DNA of 64,000 bases, taken from contig CM076261.1 of NCBI GenBank assembly GCA_038380795.1, positions 34,187,866-34,251,865 of the forward strand, in the 5' to 3' direction. Made by a program: the position numbers and the translations under genes. A model generated the notes under the pieces. It had not been told where the DNA came from. It was given only the letters and a program-made list of their open reading frames with translations, and did no database searches. Within the stretch, counting starts at the first letter, position 1. Each line of letters opens with the position of its first letter. This document shows, in pieces, positions 37,063 through 48,979 of the stretch. The DNA is from Pyrocephalus nanus. Its lineage: Eukaryota > Chordata > Aves > Passeriformes > Tyrannidae.

Positions 37063-37230
37063 GAAAAAAAAAAAAAAAACAACAACCAAACCAACCAACC
37101 AACCAAACAAACAAAAACAACCAAAAAAAACAAACAACACAAAAAACCACAAACAACCCCCCCTCCAAAAAAAAAAAAAAAACAAAACACAAAAAACCCC
37201 AAAAAACCAAACCTAACCAAAAACCCCAGG
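37063..37230 (+). repeat. A/C-rich low-complexity tract
   Basis: Two runs of about 16 As, (CCAA)n, (AAAC)n and CCCCCC stretches, with almost no G or T on the plus strand for about 150 bp. It gives spurious frames on both strands (36891-37361 plus, 36965-37264 minus) coding only Lys/Pro/Thr/Asn or Phe/Val/Trp-rich peptides. Confidence 0.95.
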
Positions 37231-37764
37231 TGTTTGAATTCACAGGTTTATGCAGTTTCTGCATTAAGTTTTCTTCCCTTTTTCTGTATTTAAAAAAAGG
37301 AGTGTTTCAGCAAATCCACCATCTACATACTGTTCCAGAAGCAGTTGTGATAATGAAATAATTTATAAAACTAGAACAATCAGTATTTTTCCTTCTCTAA
37401 CTGCAGCCAATGCATCAGAGCACTTCTTTTGACACAACGTAGATGACAACTATCTATTTAGGCTTTCATTAATAAAAAAATGGCAGTCCATCTTTGATAG
37501 ATTAGCCTTATTTGACTTTTTCTTGTCATCACATGTCCTTCACAGGTTTTCACATAGCCTGATATCAGATATTCTTAAATGTAGAGGTAGTTTAGGGGCT
37601 TGTTTAGTTCTTTTATAAGTAGGTTCTGCTAGAACTAGAAGAATTCTATCATCAAAATTAGCAGACATAAGACCATAATATTATATACACAAACCACCCA
37701 TTTATATGGCAGTAGAAGAGTCATAACATAGGACTTTACAACAAGAAAACTTAAAAATAACAGA

Positions 37765-37965
37765 GCAGAAAGAATTGCAGTTGTTCAGCCTGAAGAAGCG
37801 AAGGCTCTAGAGTGACTTAGTTGCTGCCTTCCAGTATCCGAAGAGAGACTACAATACAGTTCGCAACAGACTTTCTAAAAAGAGATGAAATGATAGAACA
37901 AGGGGTAATGGTTTTAACATAAAGAGGTTTATGTTAGATATTAGGGAGAAATCCTTTACTGATGA
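37765..37965 (+). mobile_element. CR1 internal fragment lacking its 3' end
   Basis: TTGTTCAGCCTGAAGAAGCG, then GGGGTAATGGTTTTAACATA and ATTAGGGAGAAATCCTTTAC, follow the CR1 order of the 24665 copy. Similarity stops at about 37965, before the 3' UTR and 8-bp units. CR1 copies are normally truncated at the 5' end, so the 3' part was probably lost by a later deletion or has decayed. Confidence 0.8.
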
Positions 37966-39516
37966 AGCATAAGTGATAAACCTTTTTTTCTTTTCCTTTC
38001 CTCTATAACAAATAATGCATTGATGGCATGTGGATTGGTGCTTTGTCTATTCTAAATTTGTGATTTAAATATGCGAGGGACAGCTATAGGCTTCACACCT
38101 CATGTGCTTTACCATGTGAAGAAAGTGCACAATAGCAAAATTCTCAGATAGGAACAGAGGTCAGCTATCTATTGAGTGTTTTTGAGGCTTTTAATGAACA
38201 GTGTTAGCAGCCAATCAAACTATATCAGCATAGTTGCTGAAAGCAGTACTGAATAAAAAAAAATCCAGCAGTGTAAATAGAGATGTCCATCAGGGACAAG
38301 GCTACAGTTCATGCCTGGGTTAGTATAAGATGCCACACGCTGCTTCACACATATATATAGAATTTTCTTGTGGGAATGGGATACCACTCCTTTCAATCCT
38401 AAATATACAATCATTATAGACTTGAAAAGCATTTCCATTTGTTAAAGAAATTGGCCACAACACTTCAGAACCTGTAGTTTTAAAGGCATATTCATGAACT
38501 GTGGCAGCAGATAAACATTTGGTGTCAGGTGTTGCTTTTCATTTTTGAGATAGCCAGTCACACTTTTTAGATTACTCCTAGAAAAAAAATAGCTTTCAGA
38601 TATAAGTATGAAGGTTCTCTGGAAAGGAAAGTGCTTACAAAACGAACCTTGCAATAACCCTATATCTAACTGCATCTGCAGCCCCTGTATGTTTCTGTGC
38701 ATCAGCAGCAGAAAGCACCCGCTCTCCATTCACTCAATTTGGGATGAAACCTTAAAAAAAAGACTTCTGAATACAGCAGACTCCAGATGTTTCAGATTGC
38801 TACATGGGAACAGAATGAGGCTATTCAGCTTCACAGCAAGAAAGTAAAGTACAGTAAATTACCTTGCCAGGACATCAAAGTGGCACAGATTATGGCTCTT
38901 CTTCCATAATCATCAGATGATTAAAGAGCATTTTCCTCATTAAAACCTCTTACAAGAGACCACCATTATCCAACTCTTCATTTACTCCATTAAGCTATAT
39001 CGAGGTTTTTACTTCTCTAATTGAAATTTGATACAAGCTCTTTAGTCCTAAAGTGTTTTTTTAAGAAAGGAAAAAACTTATCACCTAAAGAGTAAAAACA
39101 TTGTTTTCACTGAAGAGACCTTGAATTTAAAGCTGCATAATTGCAAAGTGAGTTGTTTTAAAAACAGACCAACAATTTGGGTAAAAAAAACCCCCAAAAA
39201 CAAAACCAACAAACAAACCAAAACAAGAACTGACCAAAACAAACAAACTAAGTTAAAAGAAAACTCCCAAGGAGCAGAACTGAGGCACAGAAGCCCAAAT
39301 ACTTATTTGCTTTCAGTCCTTGACACAGGTGGTGTTAAAAAGCAAGAATGTAGTTATAGAGTTCAGCTGTTTCCTTCTTCACTACAGTAAAAGAGCTTCA
39401 ACATCGTATAACCCAATGTCTGAAAGGAGGAAATGTTATCTTCCCTACCAAAAACCGTACTAAGACTCATGATCCAGTTTATACAAAGTAAATGAGACTG
39501 GCAACAGTACAAGTGG
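37966..39516. other. AT-rich intergenic DNA with an A/C-rich tract
   Basis: An A/C-rich (AAAC)n-like tract lies at about 39183-39250. No gene or dispersed repeat was recognised. Frames 38442-38729 and 38608-38847 have no domain. Confidence 0.5.
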
Positions 39517-40159
39517 TGTGCTGTTGTGACAACACTGGGAGGGGGTTGCCCTTTCCGGACACCGCCGGTCCCAGCGGCTCCAGCGCAGGCACGGCTGAGC
39601 CCCTCATCCAAGGGCAGGAGGACGGGCGAGAGCCCCGGGGAAAGCCTGGGCAAGGGAGGGCAAAACGCTCCCTGCAGCCAGGGCTGAGGGTGGGGAACCG
39701 GGTTGAGAAACAGCCCTGCGAGCCCCGAGGGCAGAGCGGAACGAAGGGGTTCCGGGGAGTTGTAGTGAAGATTCCTCTGTGGCCTCTGAAGGGAGCCCGG
39801 TGGAACAGGGGTTAGGAGGAAGGAATGGCAGAGGAGCCCTTATGGACAGATATCAGACCCCCACACTCTCCCAGGGCCAGCTGCGGAGAGGTAGAAGAGC
39901 CTGGAGTGAACCTGAGCCAGGAAAGCACATGGGAGAAAAGTGGTGGTTTAAAGTTTGTTTGTTTTACAACTCGGATATGTTTTATCTGCCAATACAGAAC
40001 TTCTCTCCAACTCAAATCTGTTCTGCCCATGATAGTAACTCATAAGGGTTCCTCTCTGTATCTCAACCCACAGCCTTTCCTTGGCAAGGTCTCCTCCCAG
40101 AGGGGAGTGACAGAGCAGCTGAGTGGGCGTCTGGCAGCCACCCATATCTACTCACCACA
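39517..40159 (+). mobile_element. CpG-rich LTR of an endogenous retrovirus
   Basis: It starts near TGTGCTGTTGTGACAAC and ends CTACTCACCACA. The 3' part (GTATCTCAACCCACAGCC, GAGGGGAGTGACAGAGCAGC, CTGGCAGCC) resembles the U5 end of the solo LTR at 9063-10181 read on its own strand, so this is a related family in plus orientation. The first 300 bp are GC-rich with many CpGs, unlike all surrounding DNA. No flanking duplication could be seen, so the ends are provisional. The frames 39492-39815 and 39825-40307 (160 codons) reflect composition and have no domain. Confidence 0.75.
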
Positions 40160-41399
40160 GGCCGGACGTTCAAACGCAAGTCATTGTTACAGTCCAAACT
40201 ATTTATTTTCTTTCCTCCAGCAGCATGGACGGAATAAAGATGTTCTGATTTATCATCATGCTTTGTTTATAGCAAGAATCCTAAAATTCAAGACTTCTGG
40301 TCCATAAAGAGGTAAAACGAGTAATCTCTCTCCTATTTATTTTTGCCTTTGTTGTAGCTATCCCCTTTCACAGTATCCCAGATATTGACTATAACTAGAT
40401 ATTAATATGTTTATATATGCAAATTTGACTAAATATGATTATGACAAAATCAAATATCATAAGCAAATCCATTAAAAAGGGTTTATTTCCAGCAAAAGAT
40501 GTGTATGATAGAAAGTGTGTTAGCTTTTTTAAAACATAAAATACCAATGAAAAGACATACTTGTGGTAGAGCAATGTGGATTACTTCAGTGAAAGCAAGC
40601 TGAAATGCTAACTCTACCAGAACATCTATCTTTTTTTAAAATTATTTTTAAATAAATTTTAATATTTTAATATTGCTTCAAGATTAATTTGAAAAATATA
40701 TTTTCAAATAAAATAAGTATCTAGTGTGAAAGTGGTTTTTAGTCAATGTGAAATTTTTTCTCTACTATGCACATGAATGTGGCATATATGAGTAAATTTT
40801 AGTAAATCAGATCATTTACATTACTCCTGGTGTGTGTAAGTGTTAAAATTTTGGCCTTGCACCTAATTACTCTCTATTTCATCTTTATTTGGCTGTATTC
40901 ACATTGCATTTAGTTTTCCAAATGGATGCATACTCTAAATGCACAATTAACTACAAAGTGCAAAGTCCACAAAAAGAGAAATTTCTGAAAACAGTTAATG
41001 TCAAGAGCTTTACTCTTGGGAGTGTGGGCTCATCATATTTCTACAAAAAAATGCTAAGCCTTCCATCCGAAATTTCAGATGCTGGTCGATAAAGACTACT
41101 TTTCTGAAGTACCCCTTATGGACGCACGTGCTAGTCTTCAAATCATTAGCTGAAAACCTATGACTTGACATTTTATCTACAGGGGAAGAGGATTAAGGAT
41201 TGGGTGATACTCGAGAAAAAGTTTAGAATGCATTACAGCATCAAACAAAAAAAAATTTTAAGAGTGCTGAAACACAGCAGAAATCTGCAAAACATCCTTA
41301 CAGAAACACACTGCTGATGAATGGTGGGGGAAATAATAGGGAGATAATAATGCAGTACCTATTTTTAAATAATACTGCTAAAAAAGAATCTGGAGTTTA
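40160..41399. other. AT-rich intergenic DNA, nothing recognised
   Basis: No gene, RNA or repeat could be supported. Confidence 0.5.
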
Positions 41400-41560
41400 C
41401 AGCCTGGTGAGATTTGTCCCATTACTGAGTAAACTGATAGAGAATCTAATTAAAGATAGGATGGCAGAACAGTTGGACAAATATAACTTGATAGACTCAA
41501 GCCAGCATGGCTCCAGTAAGTGGAGGAAGGGTACGGGGGAAAGAAATCTCACTCCTTTAA
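41400..41560 (+). pseudogene. Old non-LTR retrotransposon RT fragment
   Basis: The frame 41317-41616 encodes LSKLIENLIKDRMAEQLDKY, then NLIDSSQHGSSKWRKGTGE. This matches the RT finger region of CR1/L2/L3-type elements, where a lineage-typical pattern of SKxxExxI...L...NxxxxSQHGFxKGxS precedes the catalytic domain. The next block, including YxDD, is missing. The wording differs from the younger CR1 copies in this window, so it is an older or different lineage. Confidence 0.65.
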
Positions 41561-44549
41561 CCCAACAGAGGTACTTTTTTCAAACACACACAAACAGGGG
41601 AGGGGGGGGTAGATGAAAGTGGGCTTAATTAACTTTAGTTTTCAAAAATAATATAATTAGATCTTTCCTAAAGGAGGTGGTTGGTTGTTGTTTGTTTTTT
41701 TTTTTGTAATTACACATAAGAATATCAATTATTTAGCTTTGTCACCAGCTGTGTACTAGGTAGTTTTCTAAGGGGCAAAATATCTTGATTTAGAAACTAA
41801 TTAAGCAATCGGAAATAAAGTTTAAAAATTATTCCGCAAAACAACTACAGCTATTTTTAAGTACAAAAATCTCATGGGTCTATGTAGTTAATGATTTGGA
41901 AACGGAAATAGCTAGCAAATGGATAACATTTCCTAGTAACACCACACTGTTTCTGTTATAAAGCAAGAAAGATGATAGCAGATGAAATGTAACTTGACTG
42001 TTACAAAGTGGGAAATTGTTCCCAGTGAAGGATAAGAAACTCCCAGACTTGTTCTTGAATTCTTCAAAAGGAGATTTATTTATTTTTTTAAACTTGAGGC
42101 TTAGACTTCACCATAGAGAACTTGGTGAGGTTCGTTATTGGATATTAGGAATATAATAGAATACAGAATAGAAATAGAATGCTTTGGTACATTGAGAAGG
42201 TTAGTTCTACACAGTCAACTCAGAGGAAACAGGCAACTATAAGCGAAAGTGTCAGAACAATCATCTGATATTTTCAAAATCATAACGGAAATTTCTTATT
42301 GAGCATATTGAAGCTAGGCATCCAAAGAACTCCAGTCTCCACCTCAGTATTTCATCTGTTCCATGTAATGACTGGAATTTCTTATCTCAACTCTCCACCT
42401 TTCTATATGGACATCTAAGTCTTCTTTGAACACAGTTGGAACTGCGGTATATTGGAGGACACAGCAGAATGATTTACCATTGGTGGCTCTGGCAGTTTGT
42501 CCGACTTTAACCTGGCTCAGGTACACCCAAACTACACTACGGGGACCACAGCAAAACAGTCTTTCTCTGGAGGAAAGAGACAGCCATTTTTTGGTCTTAA
42601 AATATCTACCTTCCACAGGTAATGAACATTTTACTTGCACATTTGGCTACATTTTTAACCTAAGTTTTCACACTGAAGCAGGGACAAGAGTGTTCTTCAA
42701 AACTTCTAGAGAGACTGGTCAGACAAAACAAGGGGAGAAAAGGTTCTAAATAACCTGGAGATGTTGCTACTGTTAACCAAACTGTTGGGGTATCAGAGTA
42801 ATTCCTCTCTTCTGCATCCACCAAGCAAAGCACGAAAGCAGCAGAGACTAATTAGTTTTTGGGAGCAGTGAGGAAGCAGGGAGGGTAACTTCAAAAGAGT
42901 CAAATCCCAAGACTAATCAAATTTGGAAAAATAACAAGCCAACTAGTATAAACATCAGGCAGTGTTGTGCAAAATATCCTTACAGGCAGAGAAATGGGGG
43001 TAACCACAAACACGATCAACAAAAACCAAAAGTAGGCACCACCTTGCAAACAGTTTGGCAGCACTGAGCAGCCAACAGCCCAGAGGGTCAGGCTTGGCTC
43101 TGGTAGCCTACTGCACTCCAGCCATGGATGCAGGCACCTTCACAGTGCACATTGTGGATAGGCACATTTTGCACAACACTGACTGGGATACAGCTCTCCT
43201 TTCAGACCTCAGCAAGATCCCCTTTAACAATTCATAAAATGCCACTTTCAAAGATCTTATCAAGTTACAGAAGCTCCTCCTCAAAACCCCTCCCCAGCTG
43301 TGGCCCAAACAGTCACAATGAGCTTAAGTGAGAGGAAGGCAAGGTGGATTTAGTGGAATCTCTGTGGATATCAATCCAGTGGAATCTCTGGATACCTGTG
43401 AGATCACAGGGTGCTGCTCGGGAAGGCCTGCTTATTCCCTTTTCAATTACTTCAAGTTTCTGGTGTTTCAAGACTCACTCCCATCCTTCTTTTTCCCTTG
43501 ACTTTTACTTTGTTATTTTACATTTTTATCTTTAACTTATTTAAGAAGAAGGTCTCTGATTGAGGAAGATATATGTTCAAGCCACCTGGAAAGGCAGAAA
43601 AACACTAGCCACTAACAGATACATATGGATGAGCAAGTACAGGGCAAGTAAGAAAACTTCAGAAATATGAGAAAGGAGCTGGTATATCTAGCTCCAAAGA
43701 CAGACTTTCTCTACAAGACACATCAGAATCATGATGAAATAAGGCCAAAAATACCCAGGATAAAAAAGTTGCCAGGAAAGCTAAAACGGCCCATGCTGGA
43801 AGTGAAGCAATGTTCAAACAAACTTGGAACTGAATCTAGATGACACAGATAACGTGTTTAAACAATTAGCACCAGGAGCACACAAAAATTCAATATGAAA
43901 ATAGAATAATTTAAAAATTGGCTATTCAATGTCAATTGCCTGAAGCTTGTCAGGGAATTCCCAAATATTCACAGATCTACTCTTTCCTGCAAATTTCTGC
44001 CTCTAGGCAGAGCATATTGACTTCTTGGATGCCTACAGCAATTACTGAGGTTTTTAGGTCTGTTATTTAATATTTACCTCATTCAGAATTCCTCAGTCTC
44101 CCCTCACACTCAATTCGCGTCCCAGTTTGTCATCTATAGTAAAATGTTTCTTGGGTTTCTGTAATGTCAGAGGGAATTTTAATTTTCTTGACCTAGTAGG
44201 ATCCATCCAGTCTGAATAAGGAACCCACCAACTATACTAAAGGTTCTATGTGCTCAGAAGACAGACTTGGAAACACCCCTCTCTGAGATATGTTAAACTA
44301 CACTTTCTGGACTCTTTAAACTAGACTAATTGTTTTCATCTTGGCCTTTCACAGCTCTTGACAAACTTATGAGTTTGTCTAAGCCTTCTGTGCAGTTTTA
44401 CCTTGCTTTTCCATGGTGACTTCTGACAGGAAGATCCCACAGTTTAATTGCATTTTGAATGATAAATAATTCTTTCTGTTTGTTCTATACCTGCTGTTTT
44501 ATTAATCTTTTTATATCCTTCATTCTTGCATCATGAGACATAAAAAATG
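41561..44549. other. Intergenic DNA, nothing firmly recognised
   Basis: A T-rich simple tract lies at about 41684-41707. A somewhat GC-richer block at 43040-43330 has overlapping short frames on both strands and no recognisable domain. A 26-bp-period partial duplication is at 43352-43396. Frames 42344-42640 (minus) and 42426-42749 (plus) overlap in antisense with no domain. Confidence 0.45.
43352..43396. repeat. 26-bp-period partial duplication
   Basis: AGTGGAATCTCTGTGGATA at 43352 recurs as AGTGGAATCTCTGGATA at 43378, differing by a two-base indel. Confidence 0.7.
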
Positions 44550-44578
44550 AGTATAAAATGATTAACTCATTTTATACT
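44550..44578. repeat. Perfect inverted repeat, 12-bp arms
   Basis: AGTATAAAATGA, a 5-nt loop (TTAAC), then TCATTTTATACT. It is AT-rich and the stem is short. No RNA gene is implied. Confidence 0.85.
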
Positions 44579-47500
44579 TTAAGCTTTTTTAAGCCATTAA
44601 CACATTTTTCTCTTCCTCAAGTTCAAGATTTAGTTACTAATCTTTCCTCATATTGAAGTCATTGAAAAAAATCTCTGATTATCCTGGCTGTTGCTATCAA
44701 CAGCTAGGGGAAAACCATTAAAAGCAAGGTCCCTTTAAAGAATCACAGTAGTTTGGGGTTTTTTAACAGATGAGAATATTGTGTTTCTCAAAACCTAATT
44801 TTTAAACACATCACTGAGTAAACCCTTTTTAACTATATTATTATAATTATAATGTTTCAGATATAAACAGTACAATTTCAAAAAATCTGCAGTTTACCAT
44901 ATAGATTAAGTAACTTCCAGATGGAAACTCCTGTTAATAACAAGATTTATGAACAGACTAATGAAAGATGAACTGAACTGACCTATACCACAGCATACCA
45001 TTCAGCTGGGCTGAAACCAGCTACTATCAGAGAATTCAGCTCTCCCGCTATTTCCCACTATTTTCTCATTTTCATATTAAAACCAAAAGCAATTAAAAAA
45101 GTTTACTTCAGTGTATGTGACCAGATTCTTCTTTTTTCTTATAAAGCCACACTGATTTGTCTGGAAAATAATATATATAATTTATTAAGAACTGCATTTT
45201 TTGCACAAACCAGTGAACTGAATTAAATTTAATGATCCAGACCACCTGCAGTAACATCAGCAAAGTATTTTGCAGTATAAATACTGATTTTTTTTTTTAA
45301 CAGAATAGTCAATTCGGAATTTCCAAAGGCCTGTTACTCCATTTCTATGGAAGACTAGATGACTCAGGTGAGGTACCTTCATAATTTCTGAGAGCACAGA
45401 AATCCAAGAAACATTTATTGCAGGCAACAAAATGGGAAGATGGGTGAAGAAAGAAGGACATGTCAGAAGTTTGCAAAATTCTGAATGAGGTAACTAGACA
45501 GGAGAACTAAAAGGAACAGCCCTAAAAGCCTCCAGTACTTCCTGAAGGTACCCAAGAAAAATGCCTTCAGATCCCTCACAACCTAAAGAGTTGAATACAA
45601 CTGTCTCTTTTCTGTCTCCTTTCAGAATATGAAGTTGATTCACTCTTTCAATCACTTGGTAATTGTGGGGAAAAAAAAAAAAAAAAGAAAGTCTGAATAT
45701 GCAAAGTGTAATCCCCACCCCAAAAAAAAATCCATCATATCATAGCACTAACCGGACAGAAACAAGATGGGCAAGGTCAGGGACCTTGTCATCTCTTAAG
45801 GTGGGAATCCCAGTGTGACAGGGGTGAAGAGAATGCCTGTCATTAGTATGACACAGTCATTCCCTAATTAATCTCAAAGGTTTCTACAAGGCTGGCAGCT
45901 TCACTCAAACTGTTGATTGACTAATACCAGGGAGGACTGCTTTCTTACATCTCTGATTCCCCTAGTTAGCCTCCTCCCATCCTGAGTAGGGTAAATAAGC
46001 ATATTAAAAAAATTCAGTATTACTTTGGCACTTTCAATAGTTTCTAGACTCTCTTCAAAATTGTTCATATTCATGTTAATAGATCAGCTCTCTAAGTTTT
46101 GATTGATGCAGTGCTTCTCACTTCATATATGCAATCAGTTAAAGCCCACACTGAATAGAAGGAAAATTCAAGTGTTTTTAATGGGGCTGTCGAATATGTA
46201 GAAAGCACGTCTGCTGTACTCCCTGGAGTGGAATACAGAATATTGAATGCAGTCATTCAGCAGCAACCATAATAAAAGGCCAGTAGCTGTAGCAGCATTA
46301 TATTCTGATTATGCAACATCACACAGTATAACAGCAGTTAAAGGTGCAGCTGATGTAACTACATGCTGGGACAGTGAAAATGTATAAGCATCAGTAGGAT
46401 TTAAAATCTTTTATTTTGGAAGCGTTACAATCTATCACAGCATGCTATGCATCTGAACCATCCCAAAGAATTTGATTACAGGTGAGACATGGAAAAAAAA
46501 ATACTTGTTCCCCCATCTCTTGCATTTCTCTATGATATAATAAATAAAAAGAGATTAAAAAATTTGAAAGCCTTAAGCACACCTCTAACAACACATACTA
46601 CCTTCTAAGGCTGTGGTGTTATAGAAAAGTTGAGACAGAGAACAAAAATTCTAAACAACCGAATTCTTTAGAAATATAAAACAAGTGCTGTGTATTTTAG
46701 CTCGACGAGCCTGTGAGAAATTATGAATGGGCTAAACTTTAACACTACAGGAGACTGTAAGTGCTGCAGAATAATGCTGGAGCATGTACTGGAATTGCAC
46801 TACAAGGTGCTCAGGAGAAGCTCTTAATGGCTCTCCTGAAAGAGTCAGTTTTGAAACATAGAAGTCAACCAACAGGAAATGCCACAAAGCTTATGGATAA
46901 TAAAGATTGATAGATGTTGTTTAAAATGTAGGTTAGCCAGCTAGGTAGCCAGATTAATTAATACTTAATGACTCACTACATATGTCTGCTTCCCTCTGCG
47001 TTCACAAAACATGTAGAAGTGTGACTTGGTACCTATAGAAATCAATATTTCTAGGTTCAACAAAACACCAGAAAACCCTGTACTTCTCCCCTGGACCTTT
47101 TTCTTTTACATACAAATAGAGTGTGTGTTTGTTAAGAAGATGAAAATTTAGGATATTCACTGAAATTATGTCTTTTATCCTTCCTAATTACCCCTTTATG
47201 ATAATACCTTTACAGGTATTATTCAACAGGGATGGAATATAGCAAGAATTTAACAAAACACTTATCTATTTCTGTTTATGAACAATTATAAAGTATTGTT
47301 CTTTTCATTTACTAAGTCAGTTGTCTGTATCAAAGCTCAGCTGACTGTATAATTGGATCAGATTCCAAGGATAAGATAAATTAAATAACAAAACTAAAAT
47401 CTAGCATAAGAGTTTAAAAAAAATTATTTGGCACAAACAAAGAAATTCTTATACTGTTAATTACCCATAATTACCCAGAAAAGATGTTATTTCTGAAACA

Positions 47501-47620
47501 CAAAGAAAAGAAGAAGACATAGGGCAGAGGATGAAGAAAAAACCACAGAACAGTGGAAGAAACCCAGCTACATTTGACAATATCTGCCTAGGCAACTGTT
47601 TGGAACCAAACAAAGCAATC

Positions 47621-47647
47621 TTTTTTTTTTTTTTTTTTTTTTTTTTT
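47621..47647. repeat. Poly-T tract
   Basis: About 27 consecutive Ts. No retrocopy was recognised on the minus strand behind it. Confidence 0.9.
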
Positions 47648-48952
47648 AGGTTTTTAGTAGTTAAACATACTTTTTCCACAAGGCGTTTGTGTACTTTCCA
47701 CTAAACTTCACTTCTTTCCTTCCCAAAGACAGAAAGAGTGATGATGATAATTACCATCTGACTTTCTAAAAATCAAAATTATGTGACCATATATGAAGTG
47801 TCTGAGGCCCTGAAACTATGTACAGATTTTATGAAGTACTTACGACAGCTTATATTTTTTGGTTGTGTTTATTCTATTAACTCTTATCTACAGCTCAAGT
47901 GTTCATCTGGGGGAAAATTCCAGTTAAGTCCAAGACTCTCTCATGTGAGCAAGAGCTTAGCACTAACCTGTCATTAATTAGTGATATTTAACACACCAGT
48001 GAGAGGGCCTGTTTTCTTCCTGTAGCATTCCAAATTGCTATAATTTGGTAAAATTTCTAGCAACAGAAACTGAATAGTGTTTTGTTCATAACTGTATAAC
48101 ATGATACTGAATTAAAAATTAAACTAATAAATTAGTTTACCAGAATTGCACATAATATATGTACTTAGGAACTCAGTGATACAAGACTATGAGAGAAGCA
48201 ATAAGAAATGAGAACAGAGAACATGGCTGCGTTTTTCTTCATCAGTTGAATTTAAATACTAAAATTGAGAACATAGCACACCTATGTTCTATTTACATTA
48301 CAGTTTTGAATATTAACACAAAAAAATCTCAAAATATTACTGGGTTTGATAAGTTCTTGCTATTACTGAAGGCACAAAGGCACACCAGAAAAACAAACAT
48401 GAAATGACTTAAAAGAATCCTTAACCCATTTCTCACTAGCATGCCAAAATTTTAGAACACCAGTTTCTCTTTGTAAACCACAGTGAAGTCTGAAACTAGG
48501 CATACAACAGAAGGCTGAGTTTTCAGAAGAGACTAAAATTATTTTCCAGAGTATCCACTAGGCTAACATAAAAACATTTCTCAGAACTAAGTAAAAATAG
48601 CCCAAGAAATTGAGCAAATACTTCATGCATGCAAGAATTTATTCATAAAGGATACAGACACATAGGTACATTCTTGCTTTTCAAAGTACCATCCTATTAA
48701 TGTTGTCAAGCTACTAATGTTATATAGATTTTTCTCTTTTTCAAATGAAGATTTAGTCATCAAGCTATTTCAGCATATATTTACTTTTCAGATCGATAGG
48801 ATTTATTCACACATTTAAATATCTGGTTGAATTATCATTCTTACTAAGAATTCCATACAAGATCTTTAGAAACACAGAAATCTGAGTTCCAGCCTTAAAC
48901 CTTAGGGTTTTGATGATTATTTTGTTAAAATAAAAGGTTGGGGGTTGTTAGG

Positions 48953-48979
48953 GTTGTTTGTTTGTTTGTTTGTTTGTTT
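48953..48979. repeat. (GTTT)n microsatellite
   Basis: About six GTTT units following a GGGTTGTTAGGGTTG stretch. Confidence 0.9.

Larger units (their letters stand above)
35255..37764. other. AT-rich intergenic DNA, palindrome and A/C tract
   Basis: Apart from the palindromic cluster at 35511-35580 and the A/C-rich tract at 37063-37230, nothing was recognised. A-rich runs lie at 36150-36160, 36380-36393 and 36436-36470. Confidence 0.5.

Noticed and set aside
36891..37361. A 156-codon open frame on the plus strand
   Set aside because: Most of it is translated from the A/C-only tract 37063-37230 and is Lys/Pro/Thr/Asn low complexity; the flanks show no domain.
39825..40307. A 160-codon open frame
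   Set aside because: It spans the CpG-rich LTR and its 3' flank and has no recognisable domain; the lack of stops follows from GC content.
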